DNA from: Serratia proteamaculans
GTDB taxonomy: Bacteria > Pseudomonadota > Gammaproteobacteria > Enterobacterales > Enterobacteriaceae
Reading direction: 5' to 3'
DNA length: 64,000 nucleotides
NCBI RefSeq assembly: GCF_013337185.1
Contig: NZ_SWDE01000009.1
Coordinates: 62,001 to 126,000 of the forward strand
Position 1 is the stretch's first letter; each line of letters opens with the position of its first letter. This document shows, piece after piece, positions 30,077 to 42,492 of this stretch. A program made the translations under genes and the position numbers. The notes beneath the pieces are model-generated. The model saw only the letters and a list, made by a program, of their open reading frames with translations, did not search any database and was not told where the DNA came from.

Positions 30077-31411
30077 TTATAGGATAAAACGACTCAAATC
30101 TTCATCCGCTACCAGTTCATCCAGATGATTACCTACGTAATCCGCATCAATTGTAATGGATTGACCATTAATTTCACTCGCATCATAGGAAATATCTTCC
30201 ATCAGACGCTCAAGCACGGTGTGTAAACGACGCGCGCCGATGTTTTCGGTGCTTTCGTTAACCTGCCATGCGGCTTCGGCGATGCGGCGGATGCCTTCGG
30301 CGGTGAACTCGATATTGACGCCTTCGGTGCCCATCAGCGCTTTATACTGCTCGGTCAGCGAAGCGCTTGGCTCGGTCAGAATACGCTCGAAGTCTTCGGT
30401 GGTCAGCGCCTGCAACTCAACGCGGATCGGCAGACGGCCCTGCAGTTCCGGGATCAGGTCTGACGGGCTGGCGGTCTGGAATGCGCCGGAAGCGATAAAC
30501 AGAATGTGATCGGTTTTCACCATCCCGTGCTTGGTGGAAACGGTACAGCCTTCCACCAGCGGCAACAGGTCACGCTGCACGCCTTCGCGAGACACGTCAG
30601 GGCCGGAGCTTTGGCCGCCACGCTTACAGATTTTGTCGATCTCGTCGATAAACACGATGCCGTGCTGCTCAACCGCTTCGATCGCCTGTTCTTTCAGCTC
30701 TTCCGGGTTCACCAGCTTGGCCGCTTCTTCTTCCACCAGCAGTTTGAAGGCTTCTTTGATCTTCAGCTTGCGTGGTTTCTGCTTCTGGCCGCCGAGGTTC
30801 TGGAACATTGACTGCAACTGGTTGGTCATTTCTTCCATGCCAGGAGGCGCCATGATTTCTACGCCCATCGGTGCGGCAGCCAGATCTATCTCAATTTCCT
30901 TGTCGTCCAACTGGCCTTCACGCAGTTTCTTGCGGAATGCCTGGCGAGCTGCGGACGGCTCCTGATGCTCTTCCGCCTGGCCCCAGTTGTTCTTGGCCGG
31001 CGGGATCAACGCATCAAGGATGCGCTCTTCCGCCAGCTCTTCGGCGCGGGTACGGTTCTTGTCGATGGATTGCAGACGCACCATTTTGATCGCAGCATCG
31101 GTCAGGTCGCGGATAATAGAATCCACTTCTTTCCCAACGTAGCCCACTTCGGTGAACTTGGTGGCTTCAACCTTGATGAACGGCGCATTGGCCAGTTTCG
31201 CCAGACGGCGGGCGATTTCAGTTTTACCGACGCCGGTCGGGCCGATCATCAGAATGTTCTTTGGGGTGACTTCATGGCGCAGCATCTCGTTGAGCTGCAT
31301 CCGGCGCCAGCGGTTACGCAGGGCGATGGCAACGGCACGTTTGGCCTTGTTCTGGCCAATGATGTAGCTGTCCAGTTCGCTGACGATCTCGCGCGGGGTC
31401 ATTTCAGACAT
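30077..31411 (-). CDS. hslU: HslUV protease ATPase subunit
   Basis: 444 aa AAA+ unfoldase that feeds substrates to HslV. Walker [12 protein letters not shown] and Walker [10 protein letters not shown] flank the inserted I-domain (about residues 110-240). The conserved C-terminal tail ends DLSRFIL, which inserts into HslV pockets to activate it. It begins 12 bases after hslV. Confidence 0.97.
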   Translation of the reverse strand: MSEMTPREIVSELDSYIIGQNKAKRAVAIALRNRWRRMQLNEMLRHEVTPKNILMIGPTGVGKTEIARRLAKLANAPFIKVEATKFTEVGYVGKEVDSIIRDLTDAAIKMVRLQSIDKNRTRAEELAEERILDALIPPAKNNWGQAEEHQEPSAARQAFRKKLREGQLDDKEIEIDLAAAPMGVEIMAPPGMEEMTNQLQSMFQNLGGQKQKPRKLKIKEAFKLLVEEEAAKLVNPEELKEQAIEAVEQHGIVFIDEIDKICKRGGQSSGPDVSREGVQRDLLPLVEGCTVSTKHGMVKTDHILFIASGAFQTASPSDLIPELQGRLPIRVELQALTTEDFERILTEPSASLTEQYKALMGTEGVNIEFTAEGIRRIAEAAWQVNESTENIGARRLHTVLERLMEDISYDASEINGQSITIDADYVGNHLDELVADEDLSRFIL

Positions 31412-31423
31412 AGTATTCGATCC

Positions 31424-31954
31424 TTACGCTTTGGAAGGCAATTCTTCAATGGTGTGGAAATGGTTGGTGTAAATACAGATGTCACCGGCGATGTTGAGGG
31501 ACTTATCAACAATTTCGCGGGCGCTCAGCTCGGTATTTTCCAACATCGCGCGGGCGGCTGCCTGGGCGTACGGACCGCCGGAGCCAATCGCAATCAAATC
31601 ATTTTCAGGCTGGATCACGTCACCGTTGCCGGTGATGATCAGCGAAGAGTTTTCATCCGCTACTGCCAGCAGCGCTTCGAGCTTGCGCAGCATGCGGTCG
31701 GTACGCCAGTCTTTCGCTAATTCAACGGCTGCTTTCACCAGGTGACCCTGGTGCATTTCCAGCTTGCGCTCGAACAGCTCAAACAGCGTGAAGGCATCCG
31801 CGGTGCCACCGGCAAAACCGGCAATCACTTTGTCGTTATACAGGCGACGCACTTTCTTGACGTTGCCCTTCATTACCGTATTGCCCAAGGTAGCCTGGCC
31901 ATCGCCACCGATCACTACCTGGCCGTTACGGCGTACGCTTACAATTGTTGTCAC
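31424..31954 (-). CDS. hslV: HslUV protease proteolytic subunit
   Basis: 176 aa proteasome-like threonine protease. After removal of Met1 the chain starts with the nucleophile Thr ([19 protein letters not shown]). [20 protein letters not shown] and [15 protein letters not shown] are conserved. A sigma-32 promoter lies about 80 bases upstream. Degrades misfolded proteins, SulA and RcsA in E. coli. Confidence 0.97.
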
Positions 31955-32032
31955 GAGCAGACCCTCGTTGAAGACGGAAAGAAGCCCTCGCAGTATCTGC
32001 TTGCACAGACACTACGAGGCATATTGAGAGTA

Positions 32033-32061
32033 TAGATGGGGGGGGATTGAAGCTTTTCAAC
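32033..32061 (-). promoter_or_regulatory. Sigma-32 heat-shock promoter of hslVU
   Basis: On the minus strand GTTGAAA, 13 bases, CCCCATCTA. This matches the RpoH pattern CTTGAAA-N11-16-CCCCATnT. The -35 box touches the last codon and stop of ftsN. Confidence 0.8.
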
Positions 32062-33001
32062 CCCCAACGGAGAGGGGAATGCAACTTGACATGCCTACGC
32101 CCTTCAGGCGCGACAGGGTTTTGTCCGCAGCAGCCCGGCTGCTGTATGGGCCGAGCACCACACGATTCCAGCCGCCGCCGGCGGTGATGCGGCTTTCGAT
32201 ACCTTCAAACGCCAGGCGTGCGCGCACGGATTCCGCCTGATCGGTTGCGCGGAATGAGCCACACTGCACCATCCACTTTTGCTTCGATTCAGGTTTGGTT
32301 TCCTGCTTGGCCGTTTCCTGTGTCACTTCCGGTTTGGTTTCCGGTTTCGGCTGCGGTTTCGGCTCTGGATGCTTAACCTGAACCGGCGGCTGGGTTACCG
32401 GCTGCGGCTTGGGTTGTGGCTTCGGCTGCTGTACCGGGGTGGTCGTCGCGCCGTTGTTAAACGGGTTACGCGGTTGAGTCACCTGCGGTTGCTGCACCTG
32501 TTGCTGCTGAATCTGCTGTTGTTGCACCTGTTGCTGTTGCTGCTGCTGACGGCTACGTGCGGCGGCCTGTGAAGGGTCGTTATACGGCACTTCATTGAGC
32601 TGTGTCGGACGTTGTTGCATATCCGCCTGCATTTGATCCAGCAGTTGGCGTTGTTCCGCCGTGAGCTGAGTCTTGGAGTTGGCTTCACCGCCTGCCGTAG
32701 GTTCGGTAGGGGTTTGCACGCCAATCTGACGGTTCTCCAGCTCTTTGATGTAGCGCCAACGTTCTTCCGGTTTCGGCGGCAAGCCGTTACCTGGACGAGC
32801 GCTGTGCACAGGTAGCAACTGCGTATCATCCGGCTTGTTGTGCGTAATGAAATAGAGGCCACCGATAAAGACAACCAGAAGTGCGACGGCCAGCGCCAAC
32901 ACGGTTTTGGAGACCTTCGGAGAACTGCGTTTTTTACGGCTGGGGGTTTTACGCTTAGCTCCTGCTGCGCGCCCACGGCTTACATAGTCTTTTTGTGCCA
33001 C
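32057..33001 (-). CDS. ftsN: Essential cell division protein FtsN
   Basis: 314 aa bitopic protein that triggers septal peptidoglycan synthesis. A short basic cytoplasmic tail (MAQKDYVSRGRAAGAKRK) contacts FtsA; a membrane helix spans about residues 33-50 (VLALAVALLVVFIGGLYF). A periplasmic linker is strongly repetitive, with Q-rich then PKPQPKP-type stretches. The C-terminal SPOR domain (KWMVQCGSFRATDQAESVRA to the end) binds denuded septal glycan. Length is close to E. coli (319 aa). It follows cytR. Confidence 0.95.
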   Translation of the reverse strand: MAQKDYVSRGRAAGAKRKTPSRKKRSSPKVSKTVLALAVALLVVFIGGLYFITHNKPDDTQLLPVHSARPGNGLPPKPEERWRYIKELENRQIGVQTPTEPTAGGEANSKTQLTAEQRQLLDQMQADMQQRPTQLNEVPYNDPSQAAARSRQQQQQQQVQQQQIQQQQVQQPQVTQPRNPFNNGATTTPVQQPKPQPKPQPVTQPPVQVKHPEPKPQPKPETKPEVTQETAKQETKPESKQKWMVQCGSFRATDQAESVRARLAFEGIESRITAGGGWNRVVLGPYSSRAAADKTLSRLKGVGMSSCIPLSVGG

Positions 33002-33066
33002 TATTATTCCGCTGTGTCCTGATGAGGGGATAAGTCCGTCATGTTACTGAACCCTAAAATATTTGA

Positions 33067-34095
33067 CTAGCGTTTCGGGGCAGCGGTGCTGCCTCTGATA
33101 ATCAATTCACTGTCCAATAGCCGGGAGCCGCTTGCCACGGTCTGCCCGTGTAGCTGCTCCAACAGCAATAACATTGCCTGCTGGCCAATCTGGTAGCGCG
33201 GTTGAGCCACGGTGGTTAACGGTGGATCGCAATACTGCGCCAGTTTGATGTCGTCAAAGCCGATGATAGAAAGGTCCTGCGGTACCCGCAGCCCCATCTT
33301 TTTCGCCTGTGACAGCACGCCGATTGCCATTACGTCACTGTGGCAGAACACTGCCGTCGGCGGTTTTGGCTGTGCCATCAACGTTGCCAGCGCCTGAGCG
33401 CCAGCTTCGTAGGTGAAATCACCCCGGGTAATATAGCTGCTTTCGACGGTAATGCCATTACGACGTAGCGCCTGAATGTAACCTTGCAGGCGATAATGGC
33501 TGAGCGGCATCTGCTCCGGCCCGGCGACACAGGCAATTTGCTGGTGGCCGAGCTGATGTAAATAATGTACGGCTTCGAAGGCGGCGGTCAGGTTATCGAT
33601 GTGCACCGTCGGCAGTTCCAGCTCCGGAGCAAACTCGTTGGCCATCACCATCGGCGGCAGGTTGCGCTGCTCTTCCTTGCTGGCGTCGAACGGCAGGTTG
33701 GAGCCGAGCAGCAGCATGCCATCGATTTGTTTGGTGATGATCAGATTGACGAAGGTGCGTTCCTGCTGGTTTTGCTGAGCGCAGTCGCCAATCAGCACCA
33801 GGTAGCCCTGTTGTGCGGCGGTTTGCTCGATCCCCTGGATCACATCGGCGAAAAACGGATCGCAAATGTCGGGGACGATCACCAGGATAGTCCGGGATTC
33901 GTTACGCTTGATATTGCGTGAGAGGGCATGAGGAGAATAGCCCACGGCCAGTACGGCCTGTTCCACTTTCTGACGCGTCGGCGTTGACACCTTTTCCGGG
34001 TTCATCAGCGCACGCGACACGGTTGCCGTTGAAACGCCCGCCATTTCGGCAACGTCTTTCATGGTTGCCATGGATAATTCTTTCTTGTGTTCCAA
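33067..34095 (-). CDS. cytR: LacI-family repressor CytR (TTG start)
   Basis: 342 aa repressor of nucleoside uptake and catabolism genes, acting with CRP and released by cytidine. The LacI-type HTH (ATMKDVAEMAGVSTATVSRA) is followed by a periplasmic-binding-like effector domain (ILVIVPDICDPFFADV, HSDVMAIGV, IGFDDIKLAQYC). The TTG at 34095 is chosen because AAGGAG stands 7 bases before it and it gives 11 residues before MKDV, the same as E. coli. ATG 34071 is the next choice. It is monocistronic with ftsN downstream. Confidence 0.94.
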   Translation of the reverse strand: MEHKKELSMATMKDVAEMAGVSTATVSRALMNPEKVSTPTRQKVEQAVLAVGYSPHALSRNIKRNESRTILVIVPDICDPFFADVIQGIEQTAAQQGYLVLIGDCAQQNQQERTFVNLIITKQIDGMLLLGSNLPFDASKEEQRNLPPMVMANEFAPELELPTVHIDNLTAAFEAVHYLHQLGHQQIACVAGPEQMPLSHYRLQGYIQALRRNGITVESSYITRGDFTYEAGAQALATLMAQPKPPTAVFCHSDVMAIGVLSQAKKMGLRVPQDLSIIGFDDIKLAQYCDPPLTTVAQPRYQIGQQAMLLLLEQLHGQTVASGSRLLDSELIIRGSTAAPKR

Positions 34096-34384
34096 CGCCT
34101 TTCTCCTTGCGTTAGCCCCATGCCAACGCGACGACTTCAGTTTGCTCACAAATTCTGGCGTGCGGTGGTGTTGTTATCATTTAGCGCCATCCGCGCTCAA
34201 ACATTCCGTCACTGTCCTGCAAGAGGTGACAAAATTGCCTTCGCAGTTATTCTAAACAGAATATGTCCTGCCTTTGTTACCTAATTTGCATAAAAAGTGT
34301 GACCTGGGAAGGTTTTTTAGCGTTCGCTCGCAATTTCAAGGGTAAACGTTTGCATTGGATCAACTGAATCAGACTTTTCTGGGT

Positions 34385-36610
<2,226 letters not shown>

Positions 36611-36648
36611 TCAGTTTACACTGCGCATCGGCAAATGTACGGTTCCGA

Positions 36649-36677
36649 TTGCGCGGCATTTTTAATTTCTGTATAAT
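36649..36677 (+). promoter_or_regulatory. Sigma-70 promoter of rpmE
   Basis: TTGCGC, 17 bases, TATAAT, about 100 bases ahead of rpmE. A second TATAAT follows at 36691-36696. Confidence 0.6.
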
Positions 36678-36779
36678 TTGCCGCCTTTGGTATAATTCGA
36701 TACCAAATTCTTTATCAACCACGTGTGGTGTCTGGCGAAACAGGGCTGGATAGCGACACGGCCTTAACTGAGGTTTCCC

Positions 36780-36995
36780 ATGAAACAAGGTATCCACCCA
36801 AAATACGAAGAAGTTACTGCTAACTGCTCTTGCGGTAACGTGATCAAAATCCGCTCTACAGTGGGTCACGATCTGAACCTGGACGTTTGTGGCGAATGCC
36901 ACCCGTTCTACACTGGCAAGCAGCGTGATGTTGCTACCGGTGGCCGCGTTGACCGCTTCAACAAGCGTTTCAGCGTGCCAGGCGCTAAGAAATAA
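36780..36995 (+). CDS. rpmE: 50S ribosomal protein L31, zinc-binding form
   Basis: 71 aa. The zinc ligands Cys16, Cys18, Cys37 and Cys40 are all present ([20 protein letters not shown]), so this is the C+ form made when zinc is sufficient. TGAGGTTTCCC precedes ATG 36780. Codon use is of the highly expressed type. A terminator follows and metJ converges. Confidence 0.97.
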   Translation: MKQGIHPKYEEVTANCSCGNVIKIRSTVGHDLNLDVCGECHPFYTGKQRDVATGGRVDRFNKRFSVPGAKK

Positions 36996-37014
36996 GATTT
37001 CTTATCGTCAGATG

Positions 37015-37041
37015 AAAAAGGCGCCTTCGGCGCCTTTTTTC
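37015..37041. terminator. Terminator between rpmE and metJ
   Basis: AAAAAGGCGCC, TTC, GGCGCCTTTTTT; bidirectional. Confidence 0.9.
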
Positions 37042-37076
37042 GTTTCTACCGTCTGCAAGCAAGTGCAGACCGGCGC

Positions 37077-37394
37077 TTAGTATTCCCAGGTATCGGGATC
37101 CACACCCAATTCACGCATCAGCAGTTTCGCGGCTTCCGGGATTTCATCGCTGCGTTCTTTGCGCAGGTCTTCGTCGTTCGGCAGCGGCTGGCCGGTAAAG
37201 GCGTGCAGAAATGCTTCGCACAGCAATTCGCTGTTGGTGGCATGGCGCAGGTTATTCACCTGGCGACGCGTCCGTTCATCGGTAAGGATTTTCAGGACCT
37301 TCAGCGGAATGGATACCGTGATTTTTTTTACTTGCTCGCTTTTTTTACCGTGTTCAGCGTAAGGGCTGACATACTCGCCGTTCCACTCAGCCAT
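37077..37394 (-). CDS. metJ: Methionine repressor MetJ
   Basis: 105 aa ribbon-helix-helix dimer that binds met boxes with SAM as corepressor. The beta strand [20 protein letters not shown] contacts [23 protein letters not shown] forms the helices. Length equals E. coli MetJ. Divergent from metBL across a region with tandem met boxes. Confidence 0.97.
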   Translation of the reverse strand: MAEWNGEYVSPYAEHGKKSEQVKKITVSIPLKVLKILTDERTRRQVNNLRHATNSELLCEAFLHAFTGQPLPNDEDLRKERSDEIPEAAKLLMRELGVDPDTWEY

Positions 37395-37711
37395 GGGACA
37401 CCTTAAAATTGTCAGAAAAATTACAAAATTCTAAAAACCGGCCAATTATGCCCGATCTTCACTGTTCTCACTAAATAAATGTCAATTTTACGCGACCAGG
37501 GTCACTGAATGCGGACGATCAATAGGCGTCGCCTATGCATTCCGGGTTAACATCGTATCGTCATCTAAAACTGGCATAATTTTAGCGGGTATTAGGCTTT
37601 TGCTCAATCTATACGCAAAGAAGTTTAGATGTCCAGATGTATTGACGTCTATCCTCGCTGCGATTAATCTTTAGGCCTCATTCATCCCAATCCCGAGAGC
37701 CGAGAGACCCT
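37395..37711. promoter_or_regulatory. Divergent metJ/metB control region
   Basis: 317 bases holding promoters for both genes and the met-box array at 37619-37650. No small gene was seen. Confidence 0.7.
37619..37650 (+). promoter_or_regulatory. Met-box array before metB
   Basis: Tandem 8-mers related to AGACGTCT: AGATGTCC, AGATGTAT and TGACGTCT, with a weaker AAGAAGTT before them. These are binding sites for MetJ-SAM. Confidence 0.8.
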
Positions 37712-38872
37712 ATGACGCGTAAACCTGCCACGATTGCCGTACGTAGCGGCCTGAACGATGACGAACAGTACGGCTGCGTTGTCCCGCCGATCCACCTATC
37801 CAGCACCTATAATTTCACCGACTTCAACCAGCCTCGTGCTCATGACTACTCACGTCGCGGTAACCCGACGCGTGACGTGGTCCAGCGTGCGCTGGCAGAA
37901 CTGGAAGGCGGCGCCGGTGCGGTGATGACCAGCAGCGGGATGTCGGCAATCCACCTGGTGACCACGGTATTCCTGCAACCCGGCGATCTGCTGGTGGCAC
38001 CGCATGATTGCTATGGTGGCAGCTATCGCCTGTTCGACAGTTTGAGCAAGCGTGGCGCTTACCGCGTGCTGTTTGTCGATCAGGGGAATGAAGAAGCATT
38101 GCAGCAGGCGTTGGCGCAAAAGCCCAAGCTGGTGCTGATTGAAAGCCCAAGCAATCCGCTGCTGCGCGTGGTAGATATTGCGGCGATTTGCGATGCGGCA
38201 CACGCCGTGGGGGCGTTGACGGTGGTGGACAACACCTTCCTCAGCCCGGCGCTCCAGCAGCCGATTGGGCTGGGTGCCGATTTGGTGGTGCATTCCTGTA
38301 CCAAATACCTCAATGGTCATTCCGACGTGGTGGCCGGTGCGGTGATCGCCAAAGATAAAGACCTGGCGGTGGAATTGGCGTGGTGGGCCAATAATATCGG
38401 TGTGACCGGTGGCGCGTTCGACAGCTATTTGCTGCTGCGCGGCATGCGCACGCTATCGCCGCGTATCAAGGCAGCGCAACAAAACGCCGATGCGATTGTC
38501 AGTTATTTACAGCAGCAACCCTTGGTGAAAAAGCTGTATCATCCTTCTCTGCCTCAGAACCCTGGGCACGAGATTGCACGTCGTCAGCAACGCGGCTTTG
38601 GCGCGATGCTCAGCTTTGAACTGGACGGTGATGAAGCGCTACTGCGTCGTTTTCTGTCTGCCCTTGAGCTGTTTACTCTGGCAGAATCCCTGGGCGGCGT
38701 AGAAAGCCTGATCTCGCATGCAGCGACCATGACCCACGCAGGTATGGCGGCAGAAGCCCGTGCGGCGGCCGGTATTTCCGAGAGCCTGCTGCGTATCTCC
38801 GTGGGTATTGAAGACAGTGAAGATTTGATTGCCGATCTGGAACGAGCCTTCCAGGCGGCGGCAACGAGGTAA
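37712..38872 (+). CDS. metB: Cystathionine gamma-synthase
   Basis: 386 aa PLP enzyme joining O-succinylhomoserine and cysteine, in methionine synthesis. The Cys/Met metabolism family pattern is clear: SRRGNPTRDVVQRALAELEG at the active-site tyrosine and phosphate region, and the PLP lysine in VVHSCTKYLNGHSDVVAG. It is followed within 2 bases by metL, a single operon under MetJ. Confidence 0.97.
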   Translation: MTRKPATIAVRSGLNDDEQYGCVVPPIHLSSTYNFTDFNQPRAHDYSRRGNPTRDVVQRALAELEGGAGAVMTSSGMSAIHLVTTVFLQPGDLLVAPHDCYGGSYRLFDSLSKRGAYRVLFVDQGNEEALQQALAQKPKLVLIESPSNPLLRVVDIAAICDAAHAVGALTVVDNTFLSPALQQPIGLGADLVVHSCTKYLNGHSDVVAGAVIAKDKDLAVELAWWANNIGVTGGAFDSYLLLRGMRTLSPRIKAAQQNADAIVSYLQQQPLVKKLYHPSLPQNPGHEIARRQQRGFGAMLSFELDGDEALLRRFLSALELFTLAESLGGVESLISHAATMTHAGMAAEARAAAGISESLLRISVGIEDSEDLIADLERAFQAAATR

Positions 38873-38874
38873 GC

Positions 38875-41310
38875 ATGAATGCAATTGCGGTAGCAGGGCC
38901 GGTGAGCGGCCGTCAACTACACAAGTTTGGCGGCAGCAGCCTGGCGGACGTGAAGTGTTATCTGCGGGTGGCCGGGATCATGGCCGAATACAGCCAACCG
39001 GGTGACATGATGGTGGTATCGGCTGCCGGTAGCACCACCAACCAACTGATTAGCTGGCTGAAGCTCAGTCAAAGCGATCGCCTTTCTGCGCATCAGGTTC
39101 AGCAGACGCTGCGTCGCTATCATAGCGAATTGATTGGCGGTCTGCTCCCACCGGAAACTGCCGAGCCGTTGATCGCCGAATTTATTCAGGATCTGGAGCG
39201 TTTGGCGGTATTGCTGGACGAAAAGCTCGACGACGCTGTGTATGCCGAGGTGGTTGGGCACGGTGAGATTTGGTCGGCGCGGCTGATGGCAGCGGTACTG
39301 AACAAGCTGGATATGCAGGCCGCCTGGCTGGATGCGCGTGACTTCCTGCGCGCAGAACGTGCCGCTCAACCCCAGGTTGACGAGGGCCGCTCTTATCCAT
39401 TGCTGCAACAGTTGCTGGCTCAGCACCCGGGCAAACGCCTGGTGGTGACCGGCTTTATATCACGCAACGACGCTGGTGAAACCGTGCTGTTGGGGCGTAA
39501 CGGCAGTGACTATTCCGCTACCCAGGTCGGCGCGCTGGCCGGTGCGGAGCGCGTGACCATTTGGAGCGACGTGGCCGGGGTGTACAGCGCCGATCCACGC
39601 AAGGTAAAAGATGCCTGCCTGCTGCCACTGCTGCGTCTGGATGAAGCCAGTGAACTGGCGCGCCTGGCGGCACCGGTGCTGCATACTCGTACCCTGCAGC
39701 CGGTGTCCGGCAGTGATATCGATCTGCAACTGCGCTGTAGCTATCAGCCGGAACAAGGCTCAACGCGTATCGAACGCGTGCTGGCTTCCGGCACCGGCGC
39801 GAAGATTGTCACCAGCCATGACGACGTGTGTTTGATTGAGCTGAACGTTGCCAGCCAGCATGACTTCAAACTGGCGCAGAAAGAGCTGGATTTGGTGCTT
39901 AAGCGCGCTCAGATCAAACCGCTGGCGATCGGCATTCATCCTGACCGTAATCTGGTTCAACTGTGCTACACCTCGGAAGTGGTGAACAGCGTGCTGCGTA
40001 CCTTGCAGGATGCGGCATTACCGGGGGAACTGCGGCTGCGTGAAGGCCTGGCGCTGGTGGCGCTGGTGGGCGCGGGCGTTTGCAAGAATCCGCTGCACAG
40101 CCACCGTTTCTATCAACAGTTGAAAGACCAGCCGGTAGAATTTATCTGGCAGGCCGAAGACGGCATCAGCCTGGTCGCGGTACTGCGTCAGGGGCCGACT
40201 GCGTTGCTGATCCAGGGCCTGCATCAGACCCTGTTCCGCGCCGAGAAAAGCATTGGCCTGGTGCTGTTCGGTAAAGGCAACATCGGTGCACGCTGGCTGG
40301 AGCTGTTTGCCCGCGAGCAGAAAAACATTTCCGCCCGCAGCGGCTTTGAGTTCAGCCTGGCGGGCGTGGTGGACAGCCGCCGCAGCCTGCTCAATTACGA
40401 TGGGCTGGATGCCAGCCGCGCCCTGGCGTTCTTTGAGGACGAAGCACAGGAGCTGGACGAAGAGTCCTTGTTCCTGTGGATGCGTGCGCATCCGTTCGAC
40501 GATCTGGTGGTGCTCGACGTGACCGCCAGTGAGGAACTGGCCGAACAGTATCTGGATTTTGCCAGCTATGGCTTCCATGTGATCAGTGCCAACAAGCTGG
40601 CGGGCGCATCGTGCAGCGATAATTATCGTCAAATTCGTGATGCCTTCGCCAAAACCGGTCGTCACTGGCTGTATAACGCGACCGTCGGTGCCGGCCTGCC
40701 GGTCAACCATACGGTGCGTGACCTGCGCGACAGCGGCGACAGCATTCTGGCGATTAGCGGTATTTTTTCCGGCACGCTTTCCTGGCTGTTCCTGCAGTTC
40801 GATGGCACGGTGCCGTTCACCGAGCTGGTGGATCAGGCCTGGCAGCAGGGGCTGACCGAACCGGATCCGCGGGTTGACCTGTCCGGCCAGGACGTGATGC
40901 GCAAGCTGGTGATCCTGGCGCGAGAAGCGGGCTACGATATTGAACCGAATCAGGTGCGAGTCGAATCGCTGGTGCCTGCGGGGGCCGAACAGGGCTCCGT
41001 CGATCAGTTCTTCGAAAACGGCGATGCGTTGAACCAGCAGATGCTGCAACGTTTTGAGGCCGCCAGTGAAATGGGGCTGGTGCTGCGCCACGTGGCGCGT
41101 TTCGATGCCAACGGTAAGGCGCGAGTCGGCGTGGAAGCGGTACGGCCTGAACATCCGCTGGCATCGTTGTTGCCGTGCGATAACGTGTTCGCTATCGAAA
41201 GCCGCTGGTACCGCGACAACCCGTTGGTGATCCGCGGGCCGGGTGCCGGGCGTGACGTCACTGCCGGTGCGATCCAGTCAGACCTTAACCGTTTGGCGCA
41301 ACTGCTTTAA
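38875..41310 (+). CDS. metL: Bifunctional aspartokinase II / homoserine dehydrogenase II
   Basis: 811 aa. The N-terminal aspartokinase domain (QLHKFGGSSLADVKCYLRVA; LLGRNGSDYSATQVGALAGA) spans about residues 10-300, a linker/ACT-like region follows to about 455, and the C-terminal homoserine dehydrogenase starts at GLVLFGKGNIGARWLEL with SANKLAGASC and GTLSWLF. It makes aspartyl phosphate and reduces aspartate semialdehyde for methionine. The E. coli enzyme is repressed by methionine rather than feedback-inhibited. Confidence 0.97.
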   Translation: MNAIAVAGPVSGRQLHKFGGSSLADVKCYLRVAGIMAEYSQPGDMMVVSAAGSTTNQLISWLKLSQSDRLSAHQVQQTLRRYHSELIGGLLPPETAEPLIAEFIQDLERLAVLLDEKLDDAVYAEVVGHGEIWSARLMAAVLNKLDMQAAWLDARDFLRAERAAQPQVDEGRSYPLLQQLLAQHPGKRLVVTGFISRNDAGETVLLGRNGSDYSATQVGALAGAERVTIWSDVAGVYSADPRKVKDACLLPLLRLDEASELARLAAPVLHTRTLQPVSGSDIDLQLRCSYQPEQGSTRIERVLASGTGAKIVTSHDDVCLIELNVASQHDFKLAQKELDLVLKRAQIKPLAIGIHPDRNLVQLCYTSEVVNSVLRTLQDAALPGELRLREGLALVALVGAGVCKNPLHSHRFYQQLKDQPVEFIWQAEDGISLVAVLRQGPTALLIQGLHQTLFRAEKSIGLVLFGKGNIGARWLELFAREQKNISARSGFEFSLAGVVDSRRSLLNYDGLDASRALAFFEDEAQELDEESLFLWMRAHPFDDLVVLDVTASEELAEQYLDFASYGFHVISANKLAGASCSDNYRQIRDAFAKTGRHWLYNATVGAGLPVNHTVRDLRDSGDSILAISGIFSGTLSWLFLQFDGTVPFTELVDQAWQQGLTEPDPRVDLSGQDVMRKLVILAREAGYDIEPNQVRVESLVPAGAEQGSVDQFFENGDALNQQMLQRFEAASEMGLVLRHVARFDANGKARVGVEAVRPEHPLASLLPCDNVFAIESRWYRDNPLVIRGPGAGRDVTAGAIQSDLNRLAQLL

Positions 41311-41319
41311 TTTTCTTGT

Positions 41320-41350
41320 GGGCGCGGATCTGCCGCGCCCTTCGTTTTTC
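41320..41350 (+). terminator. Terminator after metBL
   Basis: GGGCGCGG, ATCTG, CCGCGCCC, then TTCGTTTTTC. Confidence 0.8.
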
Positions 41351-41433
41351 CTGCCATAATTCTTCTTATTCTGAACGTGAAGTTCTTTCTCTTAACGGGT
41401 GAGGATTAATCATCTTATTCCCCTCAGTTTCCT

Positions 41434-41451
41434 GTTGACTCTTTAGTCAAC
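41434..41451. repeat. Small palindrome upstream of metF
   Basis: GTTGACT, CTTT, AGTCAAC. It contains TTGACT, which could double as a -35 box; no -10 box at standard spacing was found. Confidence 0.4.
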
Positions 41452-41469
41452 ATACGGCATTTTCTATCT

Positions 41470-41493
41470 AGACGTCTAAACGTATAGACGCTT
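41470..41493 (+). promoter_or_regulatory. Met-box array before metF
   Basis: AGACGTCT (perfect), AAACGTAT and AGACGCTT in tandem, ending 44 bases before metF. MetJ repression is expected. Confidence 0.85.
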
Positions 41494-41516
41494 AATAAGA
41501 TAAAGCAAAACAGTGA

Positions 41517-42440
<924 letters not shown>

Positions 42441-42443
42441 AAA

Positions 42444-42472
42444 AATGCCGGTCAGTATATTCTGACCGGCAT
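42444..42472 (+). terminator. Terminator after metF
   Basis: AATGCCGGTCAG, short loop, CTGACCGGCATT, then GTTGTTTG. Confidence 0.85.
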
Positions 42473-42492
42473 TGTTGTTTGCTGATGACCGC

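Noticed and set aside
32380-32560. Tandem-repeat or CRISPR-like region in ftsN
   Set aside because: Short Q and PKPQ codon repeats within the FtsN linker; no spacers or regular unit.
32279-32572. Repetitive Leu/Arg-rich frame opposite ftsN
   Set aside because: Results from the reverse strand of the Q- and PKP-rich FtsN linker.
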